A DNA stretch of 11,546 bases. Source: UBA5195 sp034432755 (GTDB lineage: Bacteria > Chloroflexota > Anaerolineae > Anaerolineales > Villigracilaceae). The notes under the pieces were generated by a model, which worked only from the letters and a program-made list of their open reading frames with translations, searched no databases and was not told the origin of the DNA. The DNA lies in NCBI GenBank assembly GCA_034432755.1, contig DAOUBQ010000008.1:1-11546 (forward strand), in the 5' to 3' direction. Made by a program: the position numbers and the translations under genes. Of this stretch, positions 1 through 6,430 are shown piece after piece (position 1 is the first letter of the stretch; every line of letters begins with the position of its first letter).

Positions 1-171
1 ACAAGGTCATTCTCCCAGGAGCAACAGCCTGAACCCCCGGGAGGGGAAAGGGGCAGTCTGTCTGTTTCTCAGATTTATGCACCAAAGCCACAATTTGTAT
101 TGCAGTCATTTGAACCTTTACAGCCAAATAGCGCGAGGCCCAGGCCGTTCCCCTTTCTCAACAGGAAGGAG

Positions 172-182
172 GAACTACTATG
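172..182 (+). promoter_or_regulatory. Integrase translation start region
   Basis: The ATG at 180-182 is preceded by a strong AGGAGG Shine-Dalgarno core just upstream (about 167-172) with a 7-base spacing. This decides the integrase start. No convincing sigma-70 promoter was found in 1-166, and that leader holds no other gene I can support. Confidence 0.6.
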
Positions 183-1325
183 GGTAGAAAACGAGCCAAT
201 AACGAAGGAACACTCTACTACCGTGAAAGTCGTCGTGAATGGTGCGCCCAGGTGATGATCAATGGTCATCGCATTACCAAGTATGCCAAGACTCAACGCG
301 AATGCCGTGATTGGTTCCGGGCAACTCTTGAGAAAATCAGGGGCGGCCTGACATACGAAGGTACGCAGGTTACCCTGACAAAGTTCATGGAGAGCTGGCT
401 GAACGGCAAGGAACTTTCCCGCCGTGCCCGAACGGTATTCTTATACCGACAAATCGCCACCCAGCATATCCTGCCCATTCTTGGGCAAATGAAACTTCAG
501 GATATTCAACCTGCTCACATCAAGCAGCTTTACACCATCAAGCATGAAGAAGGGCGTGGAGCAAGAACGGTGCAACTGATCCATTCAGTTCTGGTCAGCG
601 CACTCAAGCAAGCCGTGAAAGAGGGCATCCTGGGACGCAACCCATCCGAAGCCGTGGACCGGCCGAAGGTGGAATAGTCAGAGTTTCAGATTTTCACCGA
701 AGCCCAGGCGCGCCAATTCCTGATTGCAACGACCGGATCGGAATTTGAATCGGTGTTTTACCTGGCGTTGACAACCAGCATGCGGCAAGGTGAACTGCTC
801 GGTTTGAAGTGGTCTGATATCGATTGGGAAAAGAGCACGCTGCATGTTCAACGTCAACTGCAACAGATAGAGAACAAGGGTTATGCTCTTGTGCCACCCA
901 AGACCAAAGCAGGTAGACGCCTGATTAAGCTCGGTGAAGCAACGCTCTCTCAATTGGCCGCTCAACGCGAGCGCCAGAACGAAGCAAAAGCTATTGCGGG
1001 CGACCGTTGGCAGGAGAATGATCTCATCTTTCCCACCACCATCGGCACGCCTCTGGATAACCACCGAGTCACCCGGGAATTCAAGTCCATCTTAAAAAAG
1101 GCAGGACTGCCCGAGATTCGCTTCCACGACCTCCGGCACACTTCCATTTCGCTACTCTTGGAAAGTGGAACCCCTGTCAACACAGTTCAGCGCCGTGCCG
1201 GTCACTCAAAGGCAAGTGTGACGACCGATATCTATGGACACGGGTCTGCCCGTGGACAGGATCAGGCAGCGGAAGCCATCGAGGACCTGGTTGTGCCGGT
1301 TGCAGTCAAATTGCAGTCAGTTTAG
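180..1325 (+). pseudogene. Tyrosine site-specific integrase, split by an in-frame amber codon
   Basis: This reading frame encodes a phage/ICE-type tyrosine recombinase of about 380 residues, the usual family length, interrupted by TAG at 675-677 (codon 166). The same frame stays open from 678 to the TAG at 1323-1325. Residues 10-55 look like an AP2-like arm-binding domain and about 60-160 like the SAM-like core-binding domain. After the stop the catalytic domain is complete: Arg202 (MRQGELLG), Lys243 (TKAGRRL), His316 and Arg319 (FHDLRHT), His342 (AGHSKAS) and nucleophile Tyr352 (DIYGH). An AGGAGG ribosome binding site at about 167-172 fixes the start at 180. No convincing ribosome binding site precedes the possible restarts at GTG 753 or ATG 780. 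The stop falls in the interdomain linker. A single substitution, for example from AAG, CAG or GAG, explains it. I infer a recently disabled integrase of the element bounded by the tRNA-Lys remnant downstream; readthrough cannot be excluded. Confidence 0.9.
1300..1319 (+). repeat. Tandem TTGCAGTCA direct repeats, candidate integrase arm sites
   Basis: The nonamer TTGCAGTCA occurs at 1300-1308 and 1311-1319, spaced 11 bases apart (about one helical turn). A third copy lies at 100-108, before the integrase gene. With the preceding A, ATTGCAGTCA is shared by the copies at 99-108 and 1310-1319. The tandem pair overlaps the last codons of the integrase. Short direct repeats beside the core site are typical arm-type binding sites of AP2-domain integrases; that role is inferred here from position and spacing only. 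Confidence 0.4.
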
Positions 1326-1351
1326 AGTGTTTCATCCGTAAAACAACAAAA

Positions 1352-1399
1352 CCCCCATATGTGGGTGATTTTTCAAAAATCATATCCCATATATGGGGG
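1352..1399. repeat. Layered inverted repeat between integrase and att site
   Basis: Outer 9-base arms CCCCCATAT (1352-1360) and ATATGGGGG (1391-1399) enclose inner 8-base arms TGATTTTT (1366-1373) and AAAAATCA (1375-1382) around a single C. TGGG (1362-1365) can also pair with CCCA (1386-1389). There is no T-run after it on the plus strand, so it is a poor intrinsic terminator. It may be a protein-binding palindrome of the recombination region or a cruciform; function unknown. Confidence 0.6.
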
Positions 1400-1439
1400 C
1401 TCCAGACAGCGTGTAAGCTATGGACAACGGGGTGGTCGC

Positions 1440-1481
1440 CTCTTAATCAGTGGGTTCAGGGTTCAAGTCCCTGGTCGATCA
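1440..1481 (+). pseudogene. 3' half of a tRNA-Lys(CTT) gene, probable attR site
   Basis: From the anticodon loop onward this has exact tRNA geometry: loop CTCTTAA at 1440-1446 with anticodon CTT, 3' anticodon stem TCAGT (1447-1451), a five-base variable loop (1452-1456), a T-arm with stem CAGGG/CCCTG around TTCAAGT (1457-1473), a seven-base acceptor strand GTCGATC (1474-1480) and discriminator A (1481). CCA is not encoded. The bases before the loop (GTCGC) cannot pair with TCAGT, and no GATCGAC acceptor partner exists at the right distance, so the 5' half is missing. Tyrosine integrases often recombine within the anticodon loop or 3' half of tRNA genes, so this is best read as the displaced chromosomal 3' end left at one junction of an integrated element lying to the left. 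Confidence 0.8.
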
Positions 1482-1485
1482 CACG

Positions 1486-1511
1486 AAAACCGCCAGAATT
1501 GGCGGTTTTTT
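1486..1511 (+). terminator. Rho-independent terminator after the tRNA-Lys remnant
   Basis: The stem CCGCCA (1490-1495) / TGGCGG (1500-1505), extended by AAAA/TTTT pairs, closes a GAAT loop and is followed by T1506-T1511. It sits five bases past the tRNA 3' end, so it is most likely the original terminator of the tRNA-Lys gene, retained on the chromosomal side of the junction. Confidence 0.85.
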
Positions 1512-1515
1512 GTAA

Positions 1516-1710
1516 CTGACCAGACCAGCCAGGCGAAAAGAGTTTCCCTGCCAGGTGCTGGTTCGTCGAAAGAACTTTGAACGCAGCGTAACCCTGCTTG
1601 GCGGCGGGATGGACGAATCGCCCCAGGCCTACAAACCCATCGAACAGGTGCTTGCGGCCCAGGGCGAACCGGTGGAGGTGGTGGGCAAATTCAGCCTGCG
1701 TGGCCGATGA
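1516..1710 (+). pseudogene. Remnant of the C-terminus of an RtcB-like RNA ligase
   Basis: In the frame that opens after TAA at 1513-1515 and ends with TGA at 1708-1710, the last 33 codons read MDESPQAYKPIEQVLAAQ followed by VEVVGKF. This resembles the conserved C-terminal tail of RtcB (tRNA-splicing/RNA repair 3'-phosphate ligase), where an ESP-AYK-I-VL-AQ stretch precedes VEVV. The preceding LLGGG also fits. Nothing of the rest of the roughly 400-480-residue enzyme, including its metal-binding and guanylylated-histidine motifs, is present, and the frame starts directly behind the tRNA terminator without an obvious ribosome binding site. I infer a truncated leftover brought next to the tRNA gene by an older rearrangement. 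The final FSLRGR lacks the usual hydrophobic end, so a late frameshift is possible. Recognition is from memory of the family. Confidence 0.55.
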
Positions 1711-1726
1711 AGCCGGGGAGTTTTAA

Positions 1727-2692
1727 TCAGACCGGCATCAGGCGCAGGTAGTTGGTGCCGCGCTTTTTACTCTCGATATCGGCAATGACGCGCGTCACCT
1801 GCTCTGGTTGCAAGCCCAATGCCTCGGCGATTTCTGCTGGGGCGATTTCTTTTTCATGTCCCAGCCAAATGGCGTCGAGCAAGTCGAAGGGGATGCGGTA
1901 GAAAAATTCTTCCTGCGTGCTGCCGCCGGGGTAGGTGTCGGTGGTGGGGACGCGGCTGCGAATCTCTTCGGGGATGCCCAGGTATTCGGCCAGTTGGTAG
2001 ATTTGGGTTTTGAACAGGTGGCGGATGGGGCCAATATCCACGCCGCCATCGCCCCATTTGACGAAGAAACCCAGTTCATGTTCGTTTTTGTTGGCCGTGC
2101 CAAGCACGGCGTAGTTGCGTTTTTCGGCGTGATAGTACAACATGCACATTCGGCTGCGCTGTTTGAAGTTGGAGGCGGCCACAATCTGCTGGTATTCGGC
2201 GGGCGGCAGGCGTTTGCTGATTTCTTGCCCATCGGGGCCGGTGACCACCAGGCGGTAGACGTTGAGGGTTTGCTGTTCGAGCAGGTTGGAGGGCAGGACG
2301 ATTTTTGCGCCCCAGCGGGCGGGTTCGTATTCGGGGATGATGCGCTGAATGGCCTCGTCGCGCCGTTGGTAGCAGCCGAAGCCCTCCAGCGCGCCGGAGA
2401 TGTTCTCTAAAACGGTGGATACGCCTAGCGGTTTGGCGAGGATGTTCGCCAGATGTTCGCTTTCGGGGTGTGATTCGCGCTCTGGCAGCAGAACTCCCAC
2501 CACCCGCTCTGGGCCAAAGGCACGCGCGGCTAGCGCCAGCACAACGGAGGAATCGATGCCGCCGCTGATGCCAACCACACCGCCCTGCTTTTTCATTGTT
2601 CCGAAAACGCCCTGGCGCAGGGCCTGGCAGATGCGCTCGGTTTCGGCGGCGGGGTCAAGTTGCAGCCAGGAACGGCTGAATTTGTTGGTCAT
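1727..2692 (-). CDS. NAD+ synthase-like ATP-pyrophosphatase amide ligase
   Basis: A 321-residue member of the NadE family, which adenylates a carboxylate (deamido-NAD in the classical enzyme) and forms an amide with ammonia. The P-loop SGGIDSS is at 43-49, GTANKNE at 198-204 and GDGGVD at 214-219, all typical of NadE. It is longer than the usual 245-280 residue ammonia-dependent form, with extra sequence around residues 105-170, and the usual SADLW-type region reads TTDTYPGGSTQEE (250-262). There is no N-terminal glutaminase domain. The start at 2692 is chosen because AAGGAG lies 6-7 bases upstream; a longer frame to 2833 would overlap the previous gene. It is the last gene of the minus-strand operon, 37 bases after the asparagine-synthase-like gene. 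It may be a housekeeping NAD synthase, but its placement suggests a role in the operon's own amide-forming pathway. Confidence 0.85.
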   Translation of the reverse strand: MTNKFSRSWLQLDPAAETERICQALRQGVFGTMKKQGGVVGISGGIDSSVVLALAARAFGPERVVGVLLPERESHPESEHLANILAKPLGVSTVLENISGALEGFGCYQRRDEAIQRIIPEYEPARWGAKIVLPSNLLEQQTLNVYRLVVTGPDGQEISKRLPPAEYQQIVAASNFKQRSRMCMLYYHAEKRNYAVLGTANKNEHELGFFVKWGDGGVDIGPIRHLFKTQIYQLAEYLGIPEEIRSRVPTTDTYPGGSTQEEFFYRIPFDLLDAIWLGHEKEIAPAEIAEALGLQPEQVTRVIADIESKKRGTNYLRLMPV

Positions 2693-2729
2693 AGGGTCTC
2701 CTTGGGGATGGCGCGGAATGAATTTGGGG

Positions 2730-4670
2730 TTATAACGCCACATGACGTTGGATATGCTCTTCGCGCAGCGGGTTGGGGCGAAACTCTTTGATAAAGAACT
2801 GGTGGAGGAGCAGGGTGGAGATGATTCCGGCAACGGCCATCGAGTCCACTTCGCTGAGGGTTTCCAGGCGGGCGGCTTTGTCCATCAGCGCGCGGACGGC
2901 GGCGGTTTGGAAATAGCCGGTTTCGGCCAGGTTCTTTTTGGCGAGCAAGTCGGTCAGGTAATCGGGCGGTTGGGCAAAGAAGGCCTGGCGGATGGGGGCG
3001 CGGTAGGGCTTTTTGCCGCGCTGCCAGATGGTTTTGGGCAGGTATTTTGCGCCGAGTTGTTTGAGCAGGTATTTTTCGGTCAGGCCGCGCAGTTTGAGCC
3101 AATCGGGCAGGCGGCTGGCAAACTCGACCATGCGGTAATCGAGGAAAGGATAGCGGCCTTCGACTGAGTTGCCCATTGCCATGCGGTCACCCTGGGAGGA
3201 GAGCAGGTAGGGGGAGAGGAACGTGCTGATTTCGAGGTACTGCGCTTGGGCCAGGGGAGTCCAGCGAGAAAATGCCGGAGGCAGGGGCTGATTGGGGTGC
3301 GTAAACGGCTGGGGCGGCTCGCGTAAAAAGCGTGTGAGGCGGCGGGTGTTGTTCCAGCGGATGAGGTGCGAGTAGTACGGAGAATCCGTTTCGGTCAGGC
3401 CCTGCCGAAAGAAGGATTCCAAAAAACTCATTTGCCTATCGGAGAGGTTGGCAATATCGCGGTAGATGCTGTGCAGCAGGAGGGGGCGGAGTTTGGAGTT
3501 GGGCTGGCGCGCCCAAAAGCGGCGCAGGCGCATTTCTTTGAAGAGGTCGTAGCCGGCCAGGGTTTCATCGGCGCCTTCGCCGGTGAGGACGACTTTGAAG
3601 TTTTTGCTGCGCACCAGGCCAGAAAGCAGGAACATGGGGGCTGGGGCGGTGCGCAGGAGCGGCGCTTCAGCGTGCCAGACGACTTGCGGGAAGACCTGGC
3701 CGATTTGTTCATAAGTGCATTCGATGACGTTGTGGCGCGTGCCGAGGAAGGCGGCTACTTCTTGCTGGAAGGCGCTCTCGTCGAAGGCTGGGTCGGAGAA
3801 GGCGATGGAGAAGGTTTCGAGTTGCGATTGCCCGTAGCGGCGGATGAGTGCGGCCACGAGCGAGGAATCGAGGCCGCCGCTCAGGTACGCGCCGACGGGG
3901 ACATCGGCCCGCAGTCGGATGCGGGCGGCGTCTATCAGCAGGCTTTCGAGCTGCTCCAGGTATTCCTTGGCGGGCCGGGGGGTGGCGGGCGGGGTGAAAT
4001 CGGGCTGCCAGTAAGGGTGAATCTCAAATTTTTCTGGGCTGGTAAGCAGGTAGTGACCGGGCGGCAGTTCGGCAATGCCTTTGAAGATGGTGCGCGGGCT
4101 TTGCACGCTCCAAAAAGTGAACACTTCTTGCAGGGCTTGCGGGTCAAGTTCGGCGCGCTGGCCAGGATAGGCCAGGATGGATTTCATCTCTGAGCCGAAG
4201 AGGAGACGATTTCTGGCGCGGGCGTAGAAGAGCGGGCGCACGCCCAGCCGGTCGCGGGCCAGGAAGAGGCTGCGGCTGCGCCTGTCCCAAATGGCGATGG
4301 CGAATTGGCCGTTGAAATGCTCCAGGCAGGCCGGGCCGAGGTCTTCGTAGAGGTGCAGGATGACTTCGGTGTCTGAGTGAGTGCGGAAGCGGTGGCCGCG
4401 CTGTTCCAGGTCGGCACGCAGTTCGATGTAGTTGAAAATTTCGCCGTTGAAGACTATCCACAAGGTCTCGTCTTCGTTGGCAATGGGCTGGTCGCCGGTG
4501 GCGAGGTCTATGATGCTCAGGCGGGCGTTGCCGAGCGCGGCTTGGGCGTCGGAGTAAATGCCGAACCCATCGGGGCCGCGATGGCGGAGCATTTCGAGCA
4601 TTTGGTGGATGATACGCTTTTGGGGGCGTTCGGCTTCCCCCAGGTTGACCACGCCGCAGATTCCGCACAT
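2730..4670 (-). CDS. asnB: Asparagine synthase (glutamine-hydrolysing)-like amidotransferase
   Basis: A 646-residue class II glutamine amidotransferase of the AsnB family. It starts MCGICGVVN, so after Met removal Cys2 is the N-terminal glutaminase nucleophile. RHRGPDG (29-35), NGEIFNY (75-81) and the SDTEVI stretch (99-104) mark the glutaminase domain. SGGLDSS (264-270) is the ATP-pyrophosphatase loop, and TGEGADE near residue 365 belongs to the synthetase domain. The protein would hydrolyse glutamine and channel ammonia to a carboxylate activated with ATP, in the cytoplasm. Length is close to typical AsnB. Its ATG comes one base after the ligase stop (TGA-A-ATG), so translation is probably coupled. 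Many AsnB-like proteins in natural-product or polysaccharide clusters amidate substrates other than aspartate; lying between an acyl-activating ligase and a NadE-like enzyme, this one may do the same. The family is certain, the substrate is not. Confidence 0.9.
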   Translation of the reverse strand: MCGICGVVNLGEAERPQKRIIHQMLEMLRHRGPDGFGIYSDAQAALGNARLSIIDLATGDQPIANEDETLWIVFNGEIFNYIELRADLEQRGHRFRTHSDTEVILHLYEDLGPACLEHFNGQFAIAIWDRRSRSLFLARDRLGVRPLFYARARNRLLFGSEMKSILAYPGQRAELDPQALQEVFTFWSVQSPRTIFKGIAELPPGHYLLTSPEKFEIHPYWQPDFTPPATPRPAKEYLEQLESLLIDAARIRLRADVPVGAYLSGGLDSSLVAALIRRYGQSQLETFSIAFSDPAFDESAFQQEVAAFLGTRHNVIECTYEQIGQVFPQVVWHAEAPLLRTAPAPMFLLSGLVRSKNFKVVLTGEGADETLAGYDLFKEMRLRRFWARQPNSKLRPLLLHSIYRDIANLSDRQMSFLESFFRQGLTETDSPYYSHLIRWNNTRRLTRFLREPPQPFTHPNQPLPPAFSRWTPLAQAQYLEISTFLSPYLLSSQGDRMAMGNSVEGRYPFLDYRMVEFASRLPDWLKLRGLTEKYLLKQLGAKYLPKTIWQRGKKPYRAPIRQAFFAQPPDYLTDLLAKKNLAETGYFQTAAVRALMDKAARLETLSEVDSMAVAGIISTLLLHQFFIKEFRPNPLREEHIQRHVAL

Positions 4671-4671
4671 T

Positions 4672-6153
4672 TCAGGCCGCCGTTTTCACTTTGCGCAGTT
4701 CGGATTTCAGCACTTTGCCGTGTGCGTTGATGGGCAAAGCGGGCAGAAAGAGGATTGTTTTCGGCAGCATGTGCCGCGCCAGATGTGCCTGGCAGTGTTT
4801 TAGCACCTCTTGTTCGGTGAGGGTTGCGCCGTTTTTGCGCACCAAAAAGGCCGCAATTTGCTCGCCGGCCTGCTCATCGGGCAGGCCCACCGCCGCCGCT
4901 GAAACGACTTGGGGAATTTGCAGCAGACACGATTCGATTTCGTAACTGCTGATGCGATGCCCATACGATTTGATGAAGTCGCTTTTGCGGTCAACGATGT
5001 AGATGAATCCGTCTTTGTCTATGGTTGCCAGGTCGCCGGTGTAGAGTGCGCCGTTGCGGAATTTCTCGCGGCTGGCTTCCTCGTCATTGAGATAGCCGGG
5101 GGAGATGTTTGGCCCCTGGGCGACGATTTCGCCGGTTTGGCCGGGCTGAATCGGGTTTCCGTTTTCGTCCAGCACTTTCAGGCTGACGTTGGGGATGCCG
5201 CGCCCAATGGACCCCATTTTTTGGTGGAATAACTCTGGCGGCAGGTAAGAGAGCCGCGCAGTGGCTTCGGTCTGGCCATACATGACGTATACCCGTGCAT
5301 GGGGGTGAGATGCGGCTAGTTCTTGTAACAGGGCATTGTGCAGTTTGCCGCCCGCCTGCTGGAGTTTTTTGAGATGCGGCAGTTTGCGCCGGGGGAAGGT
5401 GGAATTGCGCAGGAGAATCTGGTAGGTGGATGGGACGCCCGCGAAGCCGGTGCATTGGGTTTGTTCCATTGCGTCTAGCACGGTTTCGGGGTAGGTGAAG
5501 GTGTTGCTAATGACCAGCGAGGCGCCAACCCGCAAGTGGGTGTGTAAGAGCGATGCGCCGTAACAGTAGTGAAACGGGAGGACGACCATGATGCGCTCGG
5601 CGGCGGTCAGTTGCAGGTATGCGATGATGGAATTGGTGTTGGCTTGCAGGTTGCGGTGGGTGATGCGCACCAGGCGCGGGCGGGCGGTGGTGCCGGAGGT
5701 GGGCATGAGGGTGGCGTCGGCGTCAAGGTCGAAGCCGGGGTTGGGTTCAGGCCAGGGAGCGGGTTCGGCCTGGAGGAGTTTTTCATCGAGCAAAAAATAA
5801 GGTAATCCGCTGTATACGCTGGCGTATTTGAGCAGGGCGGGTTTATCGAGGAAGAGAAATTTGCATTCGGCAAAGTTCAGGGTGCGCTGCACTTCGTTGG
5901 GCGGGTACAGGTTAGAAACCGGCACGGCTACTGCGCCGAGTTTCAGGATGGCCAGGTAGGCGGCAGCCCAGAAGGGAGAGTTTTTGGCGAGAATTGCCAC
6001 TCGCTCGCCGGAACGGATGCCGCGCGCGGTCAGTTCGGCGCATAAATAGACGCATATCGCTCTGAATTGGGCATAAGTGACCTGTCCTTCGGCTGTAATG
6101 AAGGCAGGCGCGTCATCGCGGGCATTGCCCAGGAAGTAATCGGCGACGTTCAT
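4672..6153 (-). CDS. AMP-forming acyl/aminoacyl ligase (ANL superfamily)
   Basis: A 493-residue adenylating enzyme that would activate a carboxylic acid as acyl-AMP and pass it to a thiol. Motifs in order: A3-like TSGTTARPR at 152-160, A5 YGQTEA at 292-297, A7 YTGD at 371-374, A8-like DRKSDFIKSYGHRIS at 388-402, and A10-like PINAHGK at 474-480 with the catalytic Lys480. The phosphate-binding loop is unusual, with RPRLVRITH where most members have RPKGV-TH. The gene starts 12 bases after the carrier-protein gene, which makes that carrier the probable thiol acceptor, as in DltA/DltC or fatty-acid and amino-acid ligases working with stand-alone carriers. The stop is one base before the next start. 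The acid activated cannot be told from the sequence; no membrane segment is evident. A CoA-ligase role remains possible. Confidence 0.88.
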   Translation of the reverse strand: MNVADYFLGNARDDAPAFITAEGQVTYAQFRAICVYLCAELTARGIRSGERVAILAKNSPFWAAAYLAILKLGAVAVPVSNLYPPNEVQRTLNFAECKFLFLDKPALLKYASVYSGLPYFLLDEKLLQAEPAPWPEPNPGFDLDADATLMPTSGTTARPRLVRITHRNLQANTNSIIAYLQLTAAERIMVVLPFHYCYGASLLHTHLRVGASLVISNTFTYPETVLDAMEQTQCTGFAGVPSTYQILLRNSTFPRRKLPHLKKLQQAGGKLHNALLQELAASHPHARVYVMYGQTEATARLSYLPPELFHQKMGSIGRGIPNVSLKVLDENGNPIQPGQTGEIVAQGPNISPGYLNDEEASREKFRNGALYTGDLATIDKDGFIYIVDRKSDFIKSYGHRISSYEIESCLLQIPQVVSAAAVGLPDEQAGEQIAAFLVRKNGATLTEQEVLKHCQAHLARHMLPKTILFLPALPINAHGKVLKSELRKVKTAA

Positions 6154-6165
6154 GGCTCAAGTCGT

Positions 6166-6426
6166 TTATCTGTGCTTTTGATTGAGTTTGCCGCTGATGT
6201 AGGCGCTGAGGTTGGCAATGGAATCGAAGTTTTGGGGCGTAATTTCGGTGTCTTCGACCGAGATGTTAAAGTGGTCTTCGATGAAAGCAATCAGTTCCAC
6301 TACGCCGGTTGAGTCGATGATGCCGTTTTCAAGGAAAGAATCTTCATCCGCGTAGGTAAATCCGTCGGGTGAGAAGAGGATGTTTTGGGCGATGTAAGTG
6401 CGCAGTGCCGAAGCAATTGCTTGCAT
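6166..6426 (-). CDS. Stand-alone acyl carrier protein
   Basis: An 86-residue acidic protein of carrier-protein size. The helix-II site FLENGIIDSTGVVELIAFIE (31-50) places Ser39 of Asp-Ser-Thr where the 4'-phosphopantetheine arm is attached; Thr replaces the common Leu of the DSL motif. It would carry an acyl or aminoacyl thioester for the enzymes of its operon. The ATG at 6426 is preferred: it has AAGGA about ten bases upstream, inside the last codons of the preceding GNAT gene, whose stop lies four bases before this start. An upstream in-frame ATG would overlap the GNAT gene. Ligase on one side and acyltransferase on the other indicate a dedicated carrier and not the fatty-acid synthesis ACP. 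Confidence 0.88.
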   Translation of the reverse strand: MQAIASALRTYIAQNILFSPDGFTYADEDSFLENGIIDSTGVVELIAFIEDHFNISVEDTEITPQNFDSIANLSAYISGKLNQKHR

Positions 6427-6430
6427 AGAG

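Noticed and set aside
753..1325. Independent catalytic-domain gene started at GTG 753
   Set aside because: No Shine-Dalgarno sequence precedes it and the reading frame is continuous with the upstream integrase half, so a nonsense-mutated single gene is simpler.
1405..1481. A complete tRNA-Lys gene
   Set aside because: The bases before the anticodon loop cannot form the anticodon stem, and no D-arm or 5' acceptor strand is present.
1808..2410. Long plus-strand open frame opposite the NadE-like gene
   Set aside because: It is antisense to a gene with clear family motifs, has no recognisable domain and reflects codon bias of the GC-rich opposite strand.
2693..2833. Longer N-terminus for the NadE-like protein
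   Set aside because: It would overlap the end of the asparagine-synthase-like gene, and the extra residues have no family match; AAGGAG before 2692 decides the start.
3366..4193. Plus-strand open frame of 275 codons opposite the asparagine-synthase-like gene
   Set aside because: Low-complexity Gly/Ala/Glu-rich translation lying antisense to conserved AsnB domains, with no ribosome binding site seen.
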